Made by a program: the position numbers and the translations under genes. Positions 8,040-15,965 of a stretch of 26,979 bases of DNA are shown here, piece after piece. The stretch's first letter is position 1; every line of letters starts with the position of its first letter. The stretch is from an uncultured Lachnospiraceae bacterium. GTDB lineage: Bacteria > Bacillota > Clostridia > Lachnospirales > Lachnospiraceae. The notes under the pieces are model-generated. The model was not told the DNA's origin and did not search any database. It saw only the letters and a list, made by a program, of their open reading frames with translations. The stretch lies in the NCBI GenBank assembly GCA_910585555.1, contig CAJUFU010000009.1, positions 1 through 26,979 on the forward strand, written 5' to 3'.

Positions 8040-8103
8040 ATCTCCCCCCAGGCGCGATCGAACTTCTCTCACATAAATGAACTTAATTTTTAGTTATGTT
8101 ATT

Positions 8104-8132
8104 AGTTTATCTTGTTCATATATAATCTGCAA
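8104..8132 (-). promoter_or_regulatory. Promoter of the degenerate-receiver operon
   Basis: On the minus strand, TTGCAG (8132-8127) and TAAACT (8109-8104) are 17 bases apart. The predicted start near 8097 leaves a leader of about 60 bases before ATG 8039. Confidence 0.5.
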
Positions 8133-8175
8133 GACTCATTCACTGGCCCAAGCGGAATTTCATTCTTACTCTTAG

Positions 8176-8565
8176 TTACTCATATTTCCCTGGATAATCT
8201 GTACCCGTCTCCTCCTTCATACGCGCAATATAACGCAAAGGGTCCTGCTCCATTTTCAGCATTGTATCAAAAGCCATCAAGAGCATTTTATCCCCATTGG
8301 TTTTCATGTCATCCTTTCCCCTGTCCATCTGCGCTTTAAAATGATCCATCTGCCATACCATGATATCCACAAGGCTGTATCCTTGTATCTGATAGCTGCA
8401 AAGAAAATTCTGATGTTCCAGATAGTACACAAATTCCTGATAGACCCCCTCAGACTGTGTCAGCGCTTTCCAGAACTGTTCCAGAAATGCCTCGTCCTTT
8501 CCTGCATAATAACAAAGTGCCTTTGCCCAGTCATAAGCTTTTTTACTCATATGTATGTGCACCAT
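8176..8565 (-). CDS. Uncharacterised 129-residue soluble protein
   Basis: I do not recognise this family. The protein is soluble, rich in aromatic and charged residues (KKAYDWAKALCYYAGKDEAFLEQFWKAL), and has no signal peptide, membrane helix, cysteine motif or known catalytic motif. Helical content appears high. The frame opens at ATG 8565, but AGAGAGG nearly touches that ATG, so ATG 8550 (MSKKAYDW) is an alternative. An extended -10 promoter lies directly upstream, so it is probably a single-gene unit. It is divergent from the symporter gene and upstream of the degenerate-receiver operon. The coding frame is long relative to the other frames here, which supports a real gene. Confidence 0.6.
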   Translation of the reverse strand: MVHIHMSKKAYDWAKALCYYAGKDEAFLEQFWKALTQSEGVYQEFVYYLEHQNFLCSYQIQGYSLVDIMVWQMDHFKAQMDRGKDDMKTNGDKMLLMAFDTMLKMEQDPLRYIARMKEETGTDYPGKYE

Positions 8566-8586
8566 CCTCTCTGCGCGTTTATACTA

Positions 8587-8595
8587 AGTATATCA
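8587..8595 (-). promoter_or_regulatory. Extended -10 promoter for the 129-residue protein gene
   Basis: TGATATACT on the minus strand is an extended -10 (TGn-TATACT, with TATACT at 8592-8587). No good -35 box is seen 17 bases away, which is common for extended -10 promoters. The start would fall near 8580. Confidence 0.45.
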
Positions 8596-8603
8596 CAATC
8601 CGG

Positions 8604-8632
8604 TTCTTTTTAGTAATTCTATTCTATATAAT
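8604..8632 (+). promoter_or_regulatory. Candidate promoter of the AGCS symporter gene
   Basis: TATAAT at 8627-8632 is a perfect -10 box; TTCTTT at 8604-8609, 17 bases upstream, is a weak -35. The inverted heptamers TATCACA (8591-8597) and TGTGATA (from 8632) flank this divergent promoter region and might bind a regulator. Confidence 0.4.
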
Positions 8633-8665
8633 GTGATAACAGCTTAAACATGGACGATTCGTTTT

Positions 8666-9961
8666 ATGGATTTGATCGAACAGGTAAACGACTTTCTCTG
8701 GGGCTTTCCTCTGCTGCTGCTTCTGATGGGCACTCATATTTATTTTACGGTGAAATTACGCTTTCCCCAGCGTAATCTATGGCAGGCTATAAAACTGTCA
8801 CTTGGCAGAACAGACGAAAGCGGACACAATCTCTCCCCCTTCTCCGCTTTATCCACCACCCTGGCCGCCACCCTTGGCACCGGCAATATCATCGGTGTCT
8901 CTACCGCTGTGGCTCTGGGCGGCCCCGGCGCCGTCTTCTGGTGCTGGATTACCGGTATTCTGGGGATGGCCACATCCTATGGCGAATGTTATTTAAGCAT
9001 CCTCTACAGAGACTGCCGTCCTGACGGCACCTATGTGGGCGGCCCCATGTATGTTCTCAAAAATGGTTTACATAAATATAAAACCGGCCTTTTCTATGCC
9101 CTGTGCACCCTGACGGCAGCCTTCGGTGTGGGCTGTACCACCCAGGCAAACTCCGTCTCCCAGGCAGCAGCCGGCACTTTCCATCTATCTCCCCACCTGG
9201 TGGGCATTTCCCTGGCACTTCTAACCGGCGCCGTCATCTTAGGCGGGGTAAAAAGCATTGGCAGTCTCTGCGAACGTACCGTGCCCGCTATCAGCTTCTT
9301 TTACCTCTTCGGCTGTCTATTGCTCCTGATTCTCTATCGCAGACAGCTTCCTGCGGCTGTCTTATGGATTATCAAAGACGCCTTTTCTTTCGCCGGCATT
9401 GCAGGCGGGGCGGCCGGTGCCGCCGTACAGCGCGCCCTGCGTTACGGCATTGCCAGAGGGCTTTTTACCAACGAAGCCGGCATCGGAACTTCCGCCATTG
9501 CTGCCGCGGCCTCCCATACGAAAGACCCGCACATCCAGGCCTATGTCTCTATGACGGCAGTGTTCTGGGACACGGTGGTGATGTGCCTGATCACCGGTCT
9601 GGTGATTGTGGCCAACATGCTTTATGACCCCGCCTCTGCAGCAGGCGTGGCCCAGACAGATCTGACCGCCGCCGCTTTTTCCCATCTTCCTTATGTGGGC
9701 AACGCTTTTCTGACCATCTCCCTGGCCGCCTTTGCTGTGACCACATTGATCGGCTGGTCGTATTTTGGGGAAAAAGCAACGGAATACCTTGTGGGAAACA
9801 AAGGTATTCCGTACTATAAACTCCTATATGTACTTATGATTTATCTGGGCGCCATCATTCCCATGCATTTGGTCTGGGAATGTACCGACCTGATCAACGC
9901 ATTTATGGTACTGCCTAATGTACTTGCCCTCCTCCTTCTTCGAAGAAAGATCAAACCTTGA
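8666..9961 (+). CDS. AGCS-family amino acid:cation symporter (sodium:alanine type)
   Basis: A 431-residue polytopic membrane protein that imports alanine, glycine or a related amino acid with Na+ or H+. Family signatures are PFSALSTTLAATLGTGNIIGVSTAVALGGPGAVFW (residues 58-92) and ARGLFTNEAGIGTSAIAAAAS. About 10-11 hydrophobic helices are visible. It is slightly shorter than many AGCS proteins, mainly in its loops and ends. The ribosome binding site before ATG 8666 is poor, so the exact start is the least certain part. The gene is monocistronic and its last 11 bases overlap the end of the convergent chemoreceptor gene. A hairpin inside its 3' part may terminate the opposing transcript. The substrate cannot be told from sequence. 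Confidence 0.92.
   Translation: MDLIEQVNDFLWGFPLLLLLMGTHIYFTVKLRFPQRNLWQAIKLSLGRTDESGHNLSPFSALSTTLAATLGTGNIIGVSTAVALGGPGAVFWCWITGILGMATSYGECYLSILYRDCRPDGTYVGGPMYVLKNGLHKYKTGLFYALCTLTAAFGVGCTTQANSVSQAAAGTFHLSPHLVGISLALLTGAVILGGVKSIGSLCERTVPAISFFYLFGCLLLLILYRRQLPAAVLWIIKDAFSFAGIAGGAAGAAVQRALRYGIARGLFTNEAGIGTSAIAAAASHTKDPHIQAYVSMTAVFWDTVVMCLITGLVIVANMLYDPASAAGVAQTDLTAAAFSHLPYVGNAFLTISLAAFAVTTLIGWSYFGEKATEYLVGNKGIPYYKLLYVLMIYLGAIIPMHLVWECTDLINAFMVLPNVLALLLLRRKIKP
9780..9811 (-). terminator. Antisense terminator for the chemoreceptor, inside the symporter gene
   Basis: CGGAATACC (9780-9788) pairs perfectly with GGTATTCCG (9803-9811) around a 14-base loop that can pair further with one bulge. On the minus strand the hairpin is followed by TTGCTTTTT, a U-rich tract; on the plus strand no U-run follows. 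It lies about 140 bases past the chemoreceptor stop, so it could end that transcript within the symporter coding sequence. Confidence 0.5.
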
Positions 9962-11207
9962 AACCTGACACGATCTCTAACAGGGAGCGGCTGCTTCTCT
10001 CTAAGATAGCCATCTTGCGCAGAATCTCCTCACAGCCTACATTACTGTTCTGCATGGCTGTTGCCACATCACGCACATCGTCCACGATGACGCCGTTTAA
10101 TTCTGTCACGGATTGCAAGGAGGTAAGCATCTGCTCCACCGCGGAACCCATCATTTCCGCAGAAACACCCAAATCCGACGCTATCCCGTTAAAAAAGGAT
10201 GCGTCCTTCTGATACCGTTCCGCAGTTTCCACCATAGTGCGGTAATCGTCAATCACCTGGGTGTTCATAAAGAACAACAGACCCTGGGCGCTGCCCTTAA
10301 GCGCCCCAACAGAATCCACCACATCGTCAATCACTTTCTGAATCCTGTTTACCGTCCCCTGAGAACTCTCCGCCAGGTTCCTTACCTCGTCTGCAACCAC
10401 CATGAAGCCCCGTCCCGCATCACCGGCCCTGGCTGCCTCAATCGCCGCATTTAAAGCAATCAGATTGGTCTGCGTGGCAATACTGCCAATCTCCTGAGAC
10501 AGTTCCTTAATCAGCTCAATCTTATCCACGTTCTCCAGCGCACTCTCCAGTTCGCTTTCCGCACTGTGATAAATCATGCTGGCCTGTTCCTTAGACGCCA
10601 GCGTGGTCTCATACAAAGCAGCCGCCCGCTTCGTAATCTCTTTGGACGCCTCCTCGGATTCGGAAGATTTATTCGCCACATCCGTGACTGCTGTTCCGAT
10701 CTCCTCGCTGGTCTCACTGATATTCTGTGTCACATCAGCCGCTTCCCGCACCTTGCCGGTGAGTTTTTCCATCACCTGATCCATTTCATCTATGGTGTTA
10801 TTTAATTCTGCCATCTCACCGTATGCCACAGACGCTGTCTCTTTAACTACCGCCGCCTCCTGGTTTATTCCAACAATCGTCTCCCGCATCCGGCTTCTGA
10901 CGGTCTGCGCCGCCTGACTGGCCACTGTGATTTCACCCCTGACAGATTCCTGTCCGCTCTTTTCACTAAAGTCCCCTGCCGCAAAAAGCTTCAACTGCTC
11001 GATTGGCGTCAACACTCTATTCAATATCGTCCTCACCACGAGCCCCATGACCGCCGTACACACGACAGCCGTAAGCACCCCCATGCCAAGCGCACTGCCG
11101 ATGGAAGATGTCCCTGCCGCCAGTACACTGACCACAGATGCCGCAAATACCAACCCAAAGGTCAATATCATCAGCACAGACATCAGCTTGCCCTTAATTG
11201 TTTTCAT
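9951..11207 (-). CDS. Methyl-accepting chemotaxis protein lacking an external sensor domain
   Basis: A 418-residue chemoreceptor. Transmembrane helices at about 8-31 and 38-60 are joined by only a few residues, so there is no extracytoplasmic ligand-binding domain. A short HAMP-like stretch follows (LTPIEQLKLFAAGDFS, about 67-81). The rest is the coiled-coil signalling domain, with the conserved tip IGSIATQTNLIALNAAIEAARAGDAGRGFMVVADEVRNLAESS (240-282) that contacts CheA and CheW. It may sense membrane state or an intracellular cue, which is inferred. No pentapeptide tether for CheR/CheB is present at the C terminus. No che genes are in the window. Another receptor of different design is at 16808-18637. 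Confidence 0.92.
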   Translation of the reverse strand: MKTIKGKLMSVLMILTFGLVFAASVVSVLAAGTSSIGSALGMGVLTAVVCTAVMGLVVRTILNRVLTPIEQLKLFAAGDFSEKSGQESVRGEITVASQAAQTVRSRMRETIVGINQEAAVVKETASVAYGEMAELNNTIDEMDQVMEKLTGKVREAADVTQNISETSEEIGTAVTDVANKSSESEEASKEITKRAAALYETTLASKEQASMIYHSAESELESALENVDKIELIKELSQEIGSIATQTNLIALNAAIEAARAGDAGRGFMVVADEVRNLAESSQGTVNRIQKVIDDVVDSVGALKGSAQGLLFFMNTQVIDDYRTMVETAERYQKDASFFNGIASDLGVSAEMMGSAVEQMLTSLQSVTELNGVIVDDVRDVATAMQNSNVGCEEILRKMAILERSSRSLLEIVSGFKV

Positions 11208-11361
11208 ACTCTGCCCTCCCAGATTTTTATCCCTTCCTTGTGGAACTCCCTGATTTACCGCATAAAAAAGAAATATCTATGTTATTATACATCCTTTCTC
11301 CACTCAAGTCCACCTTCTTATTCAAAATGCCGCTCTTAGGATATGGCAACGACAGCACACC

Positions 11362-12699
11362 TCATCCCTTCTGCTCCTTTCGTCTGCAATAAAGATAGAA
11401 ACCGATACAGATGATGCCGGAAAGAAGAGAGCCCAAAGGTGCCGCCCATCCCATGGGATAGAGACTGTCAGGATAGTAAACACTTGCCAGATAAGCCCCG
11501 GGAATCCGCACCAGCACAATGGCCGTAATATTATGTATAAAGGAAATGCCTGCTTTCTGGTCGCCACAGAAATACCCGCTGAAGCAAAAGTGCACCGCCG
11601 CAAAGACAGTGTCAAAAGCATAGGACCTCATGTAGGCACAGCCCGCCGCCACCACCGCCCCGTCCTTACTGAAAAGCCCCACCAGAGTCTGGGGCAGGAA
11701 CTGGTTATAAATGGCGCAGATTATTCCCCAACATACCGTGATGATAAGCCCATACCGAAGGCTGGCTCTGGCTCTGTCCGCCCGGCGGGCTCCCATATTC
11801 TGGGCTGTGATGGCGGAAATCGCCGACAAAAAGGCTGAGGGCACAAGAAACATGAACCCGATCAGCTTCTCCACAATGCCCACCGCCGCAGAAGCAATCA
11901 ACCCCCTGCTGTTGGCGATCACGGTAATCACGATAAAAGCTACCTGAATCAGACCGTCCTGACAGGCAATGGGGGTTCCCACTTTAAGCATCTGGGATAT
12001 CACTTCTTTGTCTACCCTGATATCCTGTCTCGTCACCTGAAATCCTAAGCTGCATCTCTTAAGCATTCCTAACGCAAATAACACACTCACCGCCTGGCCG
12101 CAGACCGTCCCCAGGGCGGCACCCGAAGCCCCAAGCCCCAGGCCGCCGATGAAAATAAAATCTAATACGATATTGACCACGCAGGCCACCGCCACAAAAT
12201 ACATCGGTCTGCGGGAATCCCCCGCCCCGCGGAAAATACTGCTGATCACATTATAAGCCGTGATAAAAGGCACCCCTGCAAAACAGATGGCCAGATAAAG
12301 TCTGGTCTGCCCGACTGCCTCCCGGGGCGTTAGCATAACGCTTGTTATTGCATTGGTCATCAGAAGAAGAACCGCCGTAAGTACCACGGCAAACAGGATA
12401 AAGAAGGCAACGGAAGCCCCCACTGTCCTGGCCGCCGAGCGCTCATCCTTTGCTCCCACGCACCTGGCAATCCGCACCGTAGCACCCATGGCAAATCCCA
12501 CGATAATGACGGTGAGCATGTGCATCACCTGACTGCCGATTGAAACCGCCGTGGTGGTGGCCGAATCATTATACAGCCCTACCACAAACAAATCTGCCAT
12601 TCCATAAAATGTCTGCATAAAACAGGCCAAAAGATAAGGAAGCGCGAACATTACCAAATTCTTCCACACGCTTCCTTTTGTCAAATCATTCTTTTCATT
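11362..12699 (-). CDS. MATE-family multidrug/organic cation efflux transporter
   Basis: A 445-residue, 12-helix MATE transporter that expels cationic or aromatic compounds in exchange for Na+ or H+. Recognisable stretches are PYLLACFMQTFYGMADLFVVGLYND near the N terminus, IFRGAGDSRRPMYFVAVACVVNIVLDFIFIGGLGLGASGAALGT in the middle, and GAYLASVYYPDSLYPMGWAAPLGSLLSGIICIGFYLY at the end. I chose ATG 12699 (MNEKNDLTKGSVWKNL), which begins family-like sequence and is preceded by AAAGGAG about 13 bases upstream. The frame is open to 12771, but the extra residues look non-coding. It has its own promoter. Substrate unknown. Confidence 0.92.
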   Translation of the reverse strand, partial: NEKNDLTKGSVWKNLVMFALPYLLACFMQTFYGMADLFVVGLYNDSATTTAVSIGSQVMHMLTVIIVGFAMGATVRIARCVGAKDERSAARTVGASVAFFILFAVVLTAVLLLMTNAITSVMLTPREAVGQTRLYLAICFAGVPFITAYNVISSIFRGAGDSRRPMYFVAVACVVNIVLDFIFIGGLGLGASGAALGTVCGQAVSVLFALGMLKRCSLGFQVTRQDIRVDKEVISQMLKVGTPIACQDGLIQVAFIVITVIANSRGLIASAAVGIVEKLIGFMFLVPSAFLSAISAITAQNMGARRADRARASLRYGLIITVCWGIICAIYNQFLPQTLVGLFSKDGAVVAAGCAYMRSYAFDTVFAAVHFCFSGYFCGDQKAGISFIHNITAIVLVRIPGAYLASVYYPDSLYPMGWAAPLGSLLSGIICIGFYLYCRRKEQKG

Positions 12700-12782
12700 C
12701 ATACGATATGTACAGCTCCTTTGGTGAAAACTATCCCCCTGCGCTTCCTGCCGCGCCATCCCCCGGCACAACGTTACTGCTT

Positions 12783-12812
12783 ATTTTAGCACATCTATAG
12801 GAAGGAAAACAA
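12783..12812 (-). promoter_or_regulatory. Promoter of the MATE gene
   Basis: On the minus strand, TTGTTT (12812-12807), an 18-base spacer and TAAAAT (12788-12783), preceded by TG one base upstream (extended -10). This leaves a leader of about 75 bases before ATG 12699, which supports that start. Confidence 0.55.
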
Positions 12813-12868
12813 TACATATATCACATTCTACAGGCCTGGACCAAAATCCAGAGGGCACCATGAAACAC

Positions 12869-13939
12869 TTACTCGTCCCCAAGCACCACCTCGTAAAACC
12901 CGCCCTCATCGGTATTTTCAAAAAGCAGACTAGCCACCTGCTCAGGCGCAATCAGCCTCTCGCATCCCCGGCAGGCGTAATACCCTATAGACTCCTGCTC
13001 GGAGGACAAATAACCTTCTGACCCGTCCCCGGAGAACAGAGAAGGGTACACCGTTCCATCCTTTAATCTTACGCCGCACATACGAGGTGCCCTCGCCCAC
13101 CGGCTGATTTCTGTAATCTCTCCATCCGGTCCCACTGCCTGTCTAATCTCCCGCTGTCTTGGCCAATCGTATTCCACATAACCGGATGCCGGGGACAATT
13201 CCACCCGGCGTACCACTGCACCGCTGTCCCCCAAAGGAATTTCCACCGTCCACTCTCTCATTTGATCTGTGCCCTGCAGATTCCAGCTAAAATCCCATAT
13301 GCCCTCTGTCATACTCTCCGGGTCCGCCTCTCCGGTCTCGGTCTCATAACCGCACAGATTCTTAAATTCCACCTGAATCTCCCTGCCTATGGCCCAGCCG
13401 CGCTGAGACTGCGTCATGGAAATCCAATAGAATATGCTGCCGTCTTCTCCTGTCACCATGCCGTCAAAGAACCCGGCAGAATAATTTACGTCATCCACGT
13501 CGTCCACATGCACCTGCAGCTCGTCAAAACCCGGTGACAGCCCTTCTTTCCATGCGTATCCTTCCACCCGGAACCCCAGATAGACACTATAATTGTCCGT
13601 AACACTCTGTTCCGCCGTAATGGTCACGCCATTCATCGTCTGACTCTGCATGGCAAAGGATACCGCCCCCTCTTCCTGCAGGCTCTCCTTTTGCGGTTCC
13701 TCCACCTGCCATTTCCCGCTGATACCCGCGTTCCACTTCGTACCGGCCGCCGCGAAAGCTCCCGCCGCCAGCATAACAGCCACAGCCACAAGGGGCAGTG
13801 TCTTCTTCATCCTGGTTTTTCCTGCTTTATGGTTCTGCTCTCTGAGCATAGCATAGGCGGAATCTGCTTTCTGCTGTACAATCTGGGGAATTGTAATCTC
13901 TTCCCGCAGAATTTCTATCTTCGTTCTATCGTTCATCAT
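12869..13939 (-). CDS. DUF4179-type membrane protein, probable anti-sigma factor (second module)
   Basis: A 356-residue paralogue of the protein at 706-1740, with the same plan: charged cytoplasmic N terminus (1-45), one transmembrane helix (about 47-66, TLPLVAVAVMLAAGAFAAAG) and a large outer domain with many Trp and acidic residues. It follows the second ECF sigma gene after an 89-base gap instead of overlapping it. GGAAAGGAAA lies just before the ATG pair. The reading frame is intact although its partner sigma gene is frameshifted, so it may be a recently orphaned regulator or the break may be artefactual. Sequence divergence from the first module is high, suggesting an old duplication and a distinct signal. 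Confidence 0.72.
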   Translation of the reverse strand: MMNDRTKIEILREEITIPQIVQQKADSAYAMLREQNHKAGKTRMKKTLPLVAVAVMLAAGAFAAAGTKWNAGISGKWQVEEPQKESLQEEGAVSFAMQSQTMNGVTITAEQSVTDNYSVYLGFRVEGYAWKEGLSPGFDELQVHVDDVDDVNYSAGFFDGMVTGEDGSIFYWISMTQSQRGWAIGREIQVEFKNLCGYETETGEADPESMTEGIWDFSWNLQGTDQMREWTVEIPLGDSGAVVRRVELSPASGYVEYDWPRQREIRQAVGPDGEITEISRWARAPRMCGVRLKDGTVYPSLFSGDGSEGYLSSEQESIGYYACRGCERLIAPEQVASLLFENTDEGGFYEVVLGDE

Positions 13940-14028
13940 TTCCGTTTCCTTTCCATATCCTGTTGCCCGTCATTTCTGCCTCGTACAATCTTCTATCCGC
14001 AATTCTGTCCTTTGTTTCCATAGCCCTG

Positions 14029-14518
14029 CTAAAGCTTCTGCTCCAACTGCTTTCTCGCCCTGGAAAGTCTGGTCCGCACTGCGCTCTCACTCAAGCAAAG
14101 AATCTCGCTGATATCCGCTGTTGACAAACCTTCTATATAATATAGGAGTACCACCACCCGGTATTTCTCGTCCAAAGTCATAAGCATTTCCTTCCACTCC
14201 GCATTTTCATAAGCCTCGTCCACCACCGGAATCTCTATGGGTTCCTCTGTAAACTGCATACGACTCCTTTTTCGCAGCAAATCGTTGCACTTATTGACCA
14301 GTATGCGAATCAGCCATGTGTGAAAATACGCGTCCGTCCTAAGCTGGTCCAGCTTTTCATAACAAGTCAGTATCGTCTCCTGTACAACATCCGCCACATC
14401 CTCATCGTTTCCTACCATCGCCCAGGCCGTCTTGTACCATGCTCTGCATTTGCCGCTGCATCAGTTCTGCAAAGGCGTCCGCATCCTTATCCTTCGCTCT
14501 TCGTATTAACTTATCCAT
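14029..14518 (-). pseudogene. ECF sigma factor gene split by a single-base frameshift
   Basis: The 3' part (14029-14418) encodes 129 residues with region 2 from NDEDVADVVQETILTCYEKL and a complete region 4 (YRVVVLLYYIEGLSTADISEILCLSESAVRTRLSRARKQL). The normal N terminus is present just upstream in another frame: ATG 14518, behind AAAGGGACAGGA, encodes MDKLIRRAKDKDADAFAELM and continues to QSM. One extra base in the GG pair at 14437-14438 then shifts the frame, which ends about 12 codons later. Removing one base joins QSM to YKTAWAMVGNDEDVADVV, a textbook region 2. Internal initiation at ATG 14418 would give a protein lacking helix 1 of region 2. It is either a recent pseudogene, a sequencing or assembly error, or a rare recoding site. 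Confidence 0.8.
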
Positions 14519-14577
14519 TCCTGTCCCTTTCTCCCGCCGTATATATTCAAAGACTTTTTATAAGCTTTCCTATAATA

Positions 14578-14603
14578 GACGAACAGAGGATGCAAAACGT
14601 CCC
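14578..14603 (-). promoter_or_regulatory. ECF-type promoter candidate upstream of the second sigma gene
   Basis: On the minus strand, GGGAC (14603-14599), a 17-base spacer and CGTC (14581-14578) match the general ECF promoter pattern (GGAAC-like, N16-17, CGTC). It lies about 60 bases before ATG 14518, consistent with self-activation. No good sigma-A -35 pairs with the overlapping TATTAT. Confidence 0.45.
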
Positions 14604-14683
14604 ACATTTTCTTGGAAAATCTGATATATTTCCGCAGGTGTATCCCCAAGCCCGCTGGCTTTAGAAAAGAAAACCCGCATAAA

Positions 14684-14707
14684 GGGCAGACCCTTTCAAG
14701 CCTGCCC
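14684..14707 (-). terminator. Terminator of the aldo/keto reductase gene
   Basis: GGGCAG (14684-14689) pairs with CTGCCC (14702-14707), extendable at the base by ATAAAG/CTTTAT. On the minus strand it is followed by TTTATGCGGGTTTTCTTTTC, a broken U-tract. It lies about 60 bases past the reductase stop. Confidence 0.5.
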
Positions 14708-14765
14708 TACGGAAACTCTTTATGTATCTTTCCCTTCTATCTTATGTATACCAATTCAGCACCCT

Positions 14766-15890
14766 CTATTTTCCAAAATATCCTGCTACTGTCTTCAAAT
14801 GCTCTATCACCGGCAGATGCTGGGGACAGGCGTTCTCACACTGACCGCACTCTATACAATCACTGGCCTTGCCGAAACTTCCCGTCAGGCGGTCATAGTA
14901 TTCGCCCTGGGGCGTCCAGCCTTTTCCTTCCGCCTCCTGCATCTCTGCATTATAGAGGGCAAAATATTTCGGTATGGCAATCTTCTTGGGACAACCGTCG
15001 GTACAATAAGAACAGCCCGTACAAGGAATGGCAATATTCCCGTTTAACATGGCCGCCGCCTTGTATACCACGCGCCTCTCTTCTTCTGTCAAGGGCTTGA
15101 AGTCCGACATATAACTAGTGTTATCTAAGAGCTGTTCCATATTGCTCATGCCGCTTAACACCATCTTCACGTTATCTAAGCTGGCCGCAAACCGAATCGC
15201 CCAAGAAGGAATCGACATCTTCGGTTCATGTGCATGAAACAGATCGGCTACGGCCTGCGGCACCTTAGCCAGCGTACCGCCCTTGACCGGCTCCATCACC
15301 CACACCGGCACCCCATGGCGGGTGGCTGTCTCATAACACAGACGGGACTGAATCGCACTGCTCTCCCAGTCCAGGTAATTGAGCTGTAACTGCACGAACT
15401 CCATCTCCGGATGCTCCGTCAGCACCTTGTCAAGAAATTCCGCATTATCATGGAAAGAAAAACCAATATGCTTCACAAGCCCCTGTTTCTTCTTCTCCAC
15501 CAGCCAATTGAAACAGTCTAAATCCGTATAAATCTTATAATGACCAAATCCCACATCATGTATCAGATAATAATCGAAATAAGTAACACCCGTTTTTCTA
15601 AGCTGCTCCTCAAAAAATTTATCTCTGTCTTCCTTTGTATTGATAAAACTTGCATGTAATTTTGTCGCCAATGTATAACTGTCTCTGGGATGTCTGTCTA
15701 CCAGACATTCTTTCGCCGCCTCCTCGCTCTTAAAGCCGCAGTACATCCAGGCAGTATCAAAATAGGTAAATCCCCTCTCAAGAAAGGTATCCACCATCTC
15801 CTTCGTCTTTTCCATGTCAATGCTGGCCGCATCGTTTGCATCCGTAAGCGGCAGTCTCATCAGTCCAAACCCTAGTTTCTTTGCCTCCAT
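14766..15890 (-). CDS. Aldo/keto reductase with C-terminal dicluster [4Fe-4S] domain
   Basis: A 374-residue protein. The N-terminal TIM barrel carries the aldo/keto reductase tetrad: Asp45, Tyr50 (FDTAWMY), Lys77 (LATKL) and His111 (LIHD). The C-terminal ~85 residues form a ferredoxin-like module with two CxxCxxCxxxC clusters at Cys290/293/296/300 and Cys345/348/351/355, expected to hold two [4Fe-4S] clusters. This fusion is common in anaerobic Clostridia and suggests electron input from ferredoxin or electron transfer between clusters and a nicotinamide or substrate. The substrate is not known. AAGGAG sits 5 bases before the ATG, and a strong promoter lies upstream, so the gene is probably monocistronic with a terminator at 14684-14707. 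Confidence 0.92.
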   Translation of the reverse strand: MEAKKLGFGLMRLPLTDANDAASIDMEKTKEMVDTFLERGFTYFDTAWMYCGFKSEEAAKECLVDRHPRDSYTLATKLHASFINTKEDRDKFFEEQLRKTGVTYFDYYLIHDVGFGHYKIYTDLDCFNWLVEKKKQGLVKHIGFSFHDNAEFLDKVLTEHPEMEFVQLQLNYLDWESSAIQSRLCYETATRHGVPVWVMEPVKGGTLAKVPQAVADLFHAHEPKMSIPSWAIRFAASLDNVKMVLSGMSNMEQLLDNTSYMSDFKPLTEEERRVVYKAAAMLNGNIAIPCTGCSYCTDGCPKKIAIPKYFALYNAEMQEAEGKGWTPQGEYYDRLTGSFGKASDCIECGQCENACPQHLPVIEHLKTVAGYFGK

Positions 15891-15927
15891 GTATACTCCT
15901 TCCTCATTTCCAAAGTTTTCTACATGG

Positions 15928-15956
15928 ATTCTAACATATCATGTGCTTTTTCTCAA
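15928..15956 (-). promoter_or_regulatory. Strong promoter of the aldo/keto reductase gene
   Basis: On the minus strand, TTGAGA (15956-15951), a 17-base spacer and TAGAAT (15933-15928), with TG at the extended -10 position. The leader is about 30 bases. Confidence 0.65.
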
Positions 15957-15965
15957 CCGGAGAAA

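Noticed and set aside
12820..12870. CTGGA/TCCAG hairpin after the second DUF4179 gene
   Set aside because: The stem is only five base pairs and no U-tract follows on either strand, so it is not listed as a terminator.
14430..14445. Programmed ribosomal frameshift in the second sigma gene
   Set aside because: No slippery heptamer, internal Shine-Dalgarno stimulator or rare-codon stop context is visible; a mutation or sequencing error is simpler.
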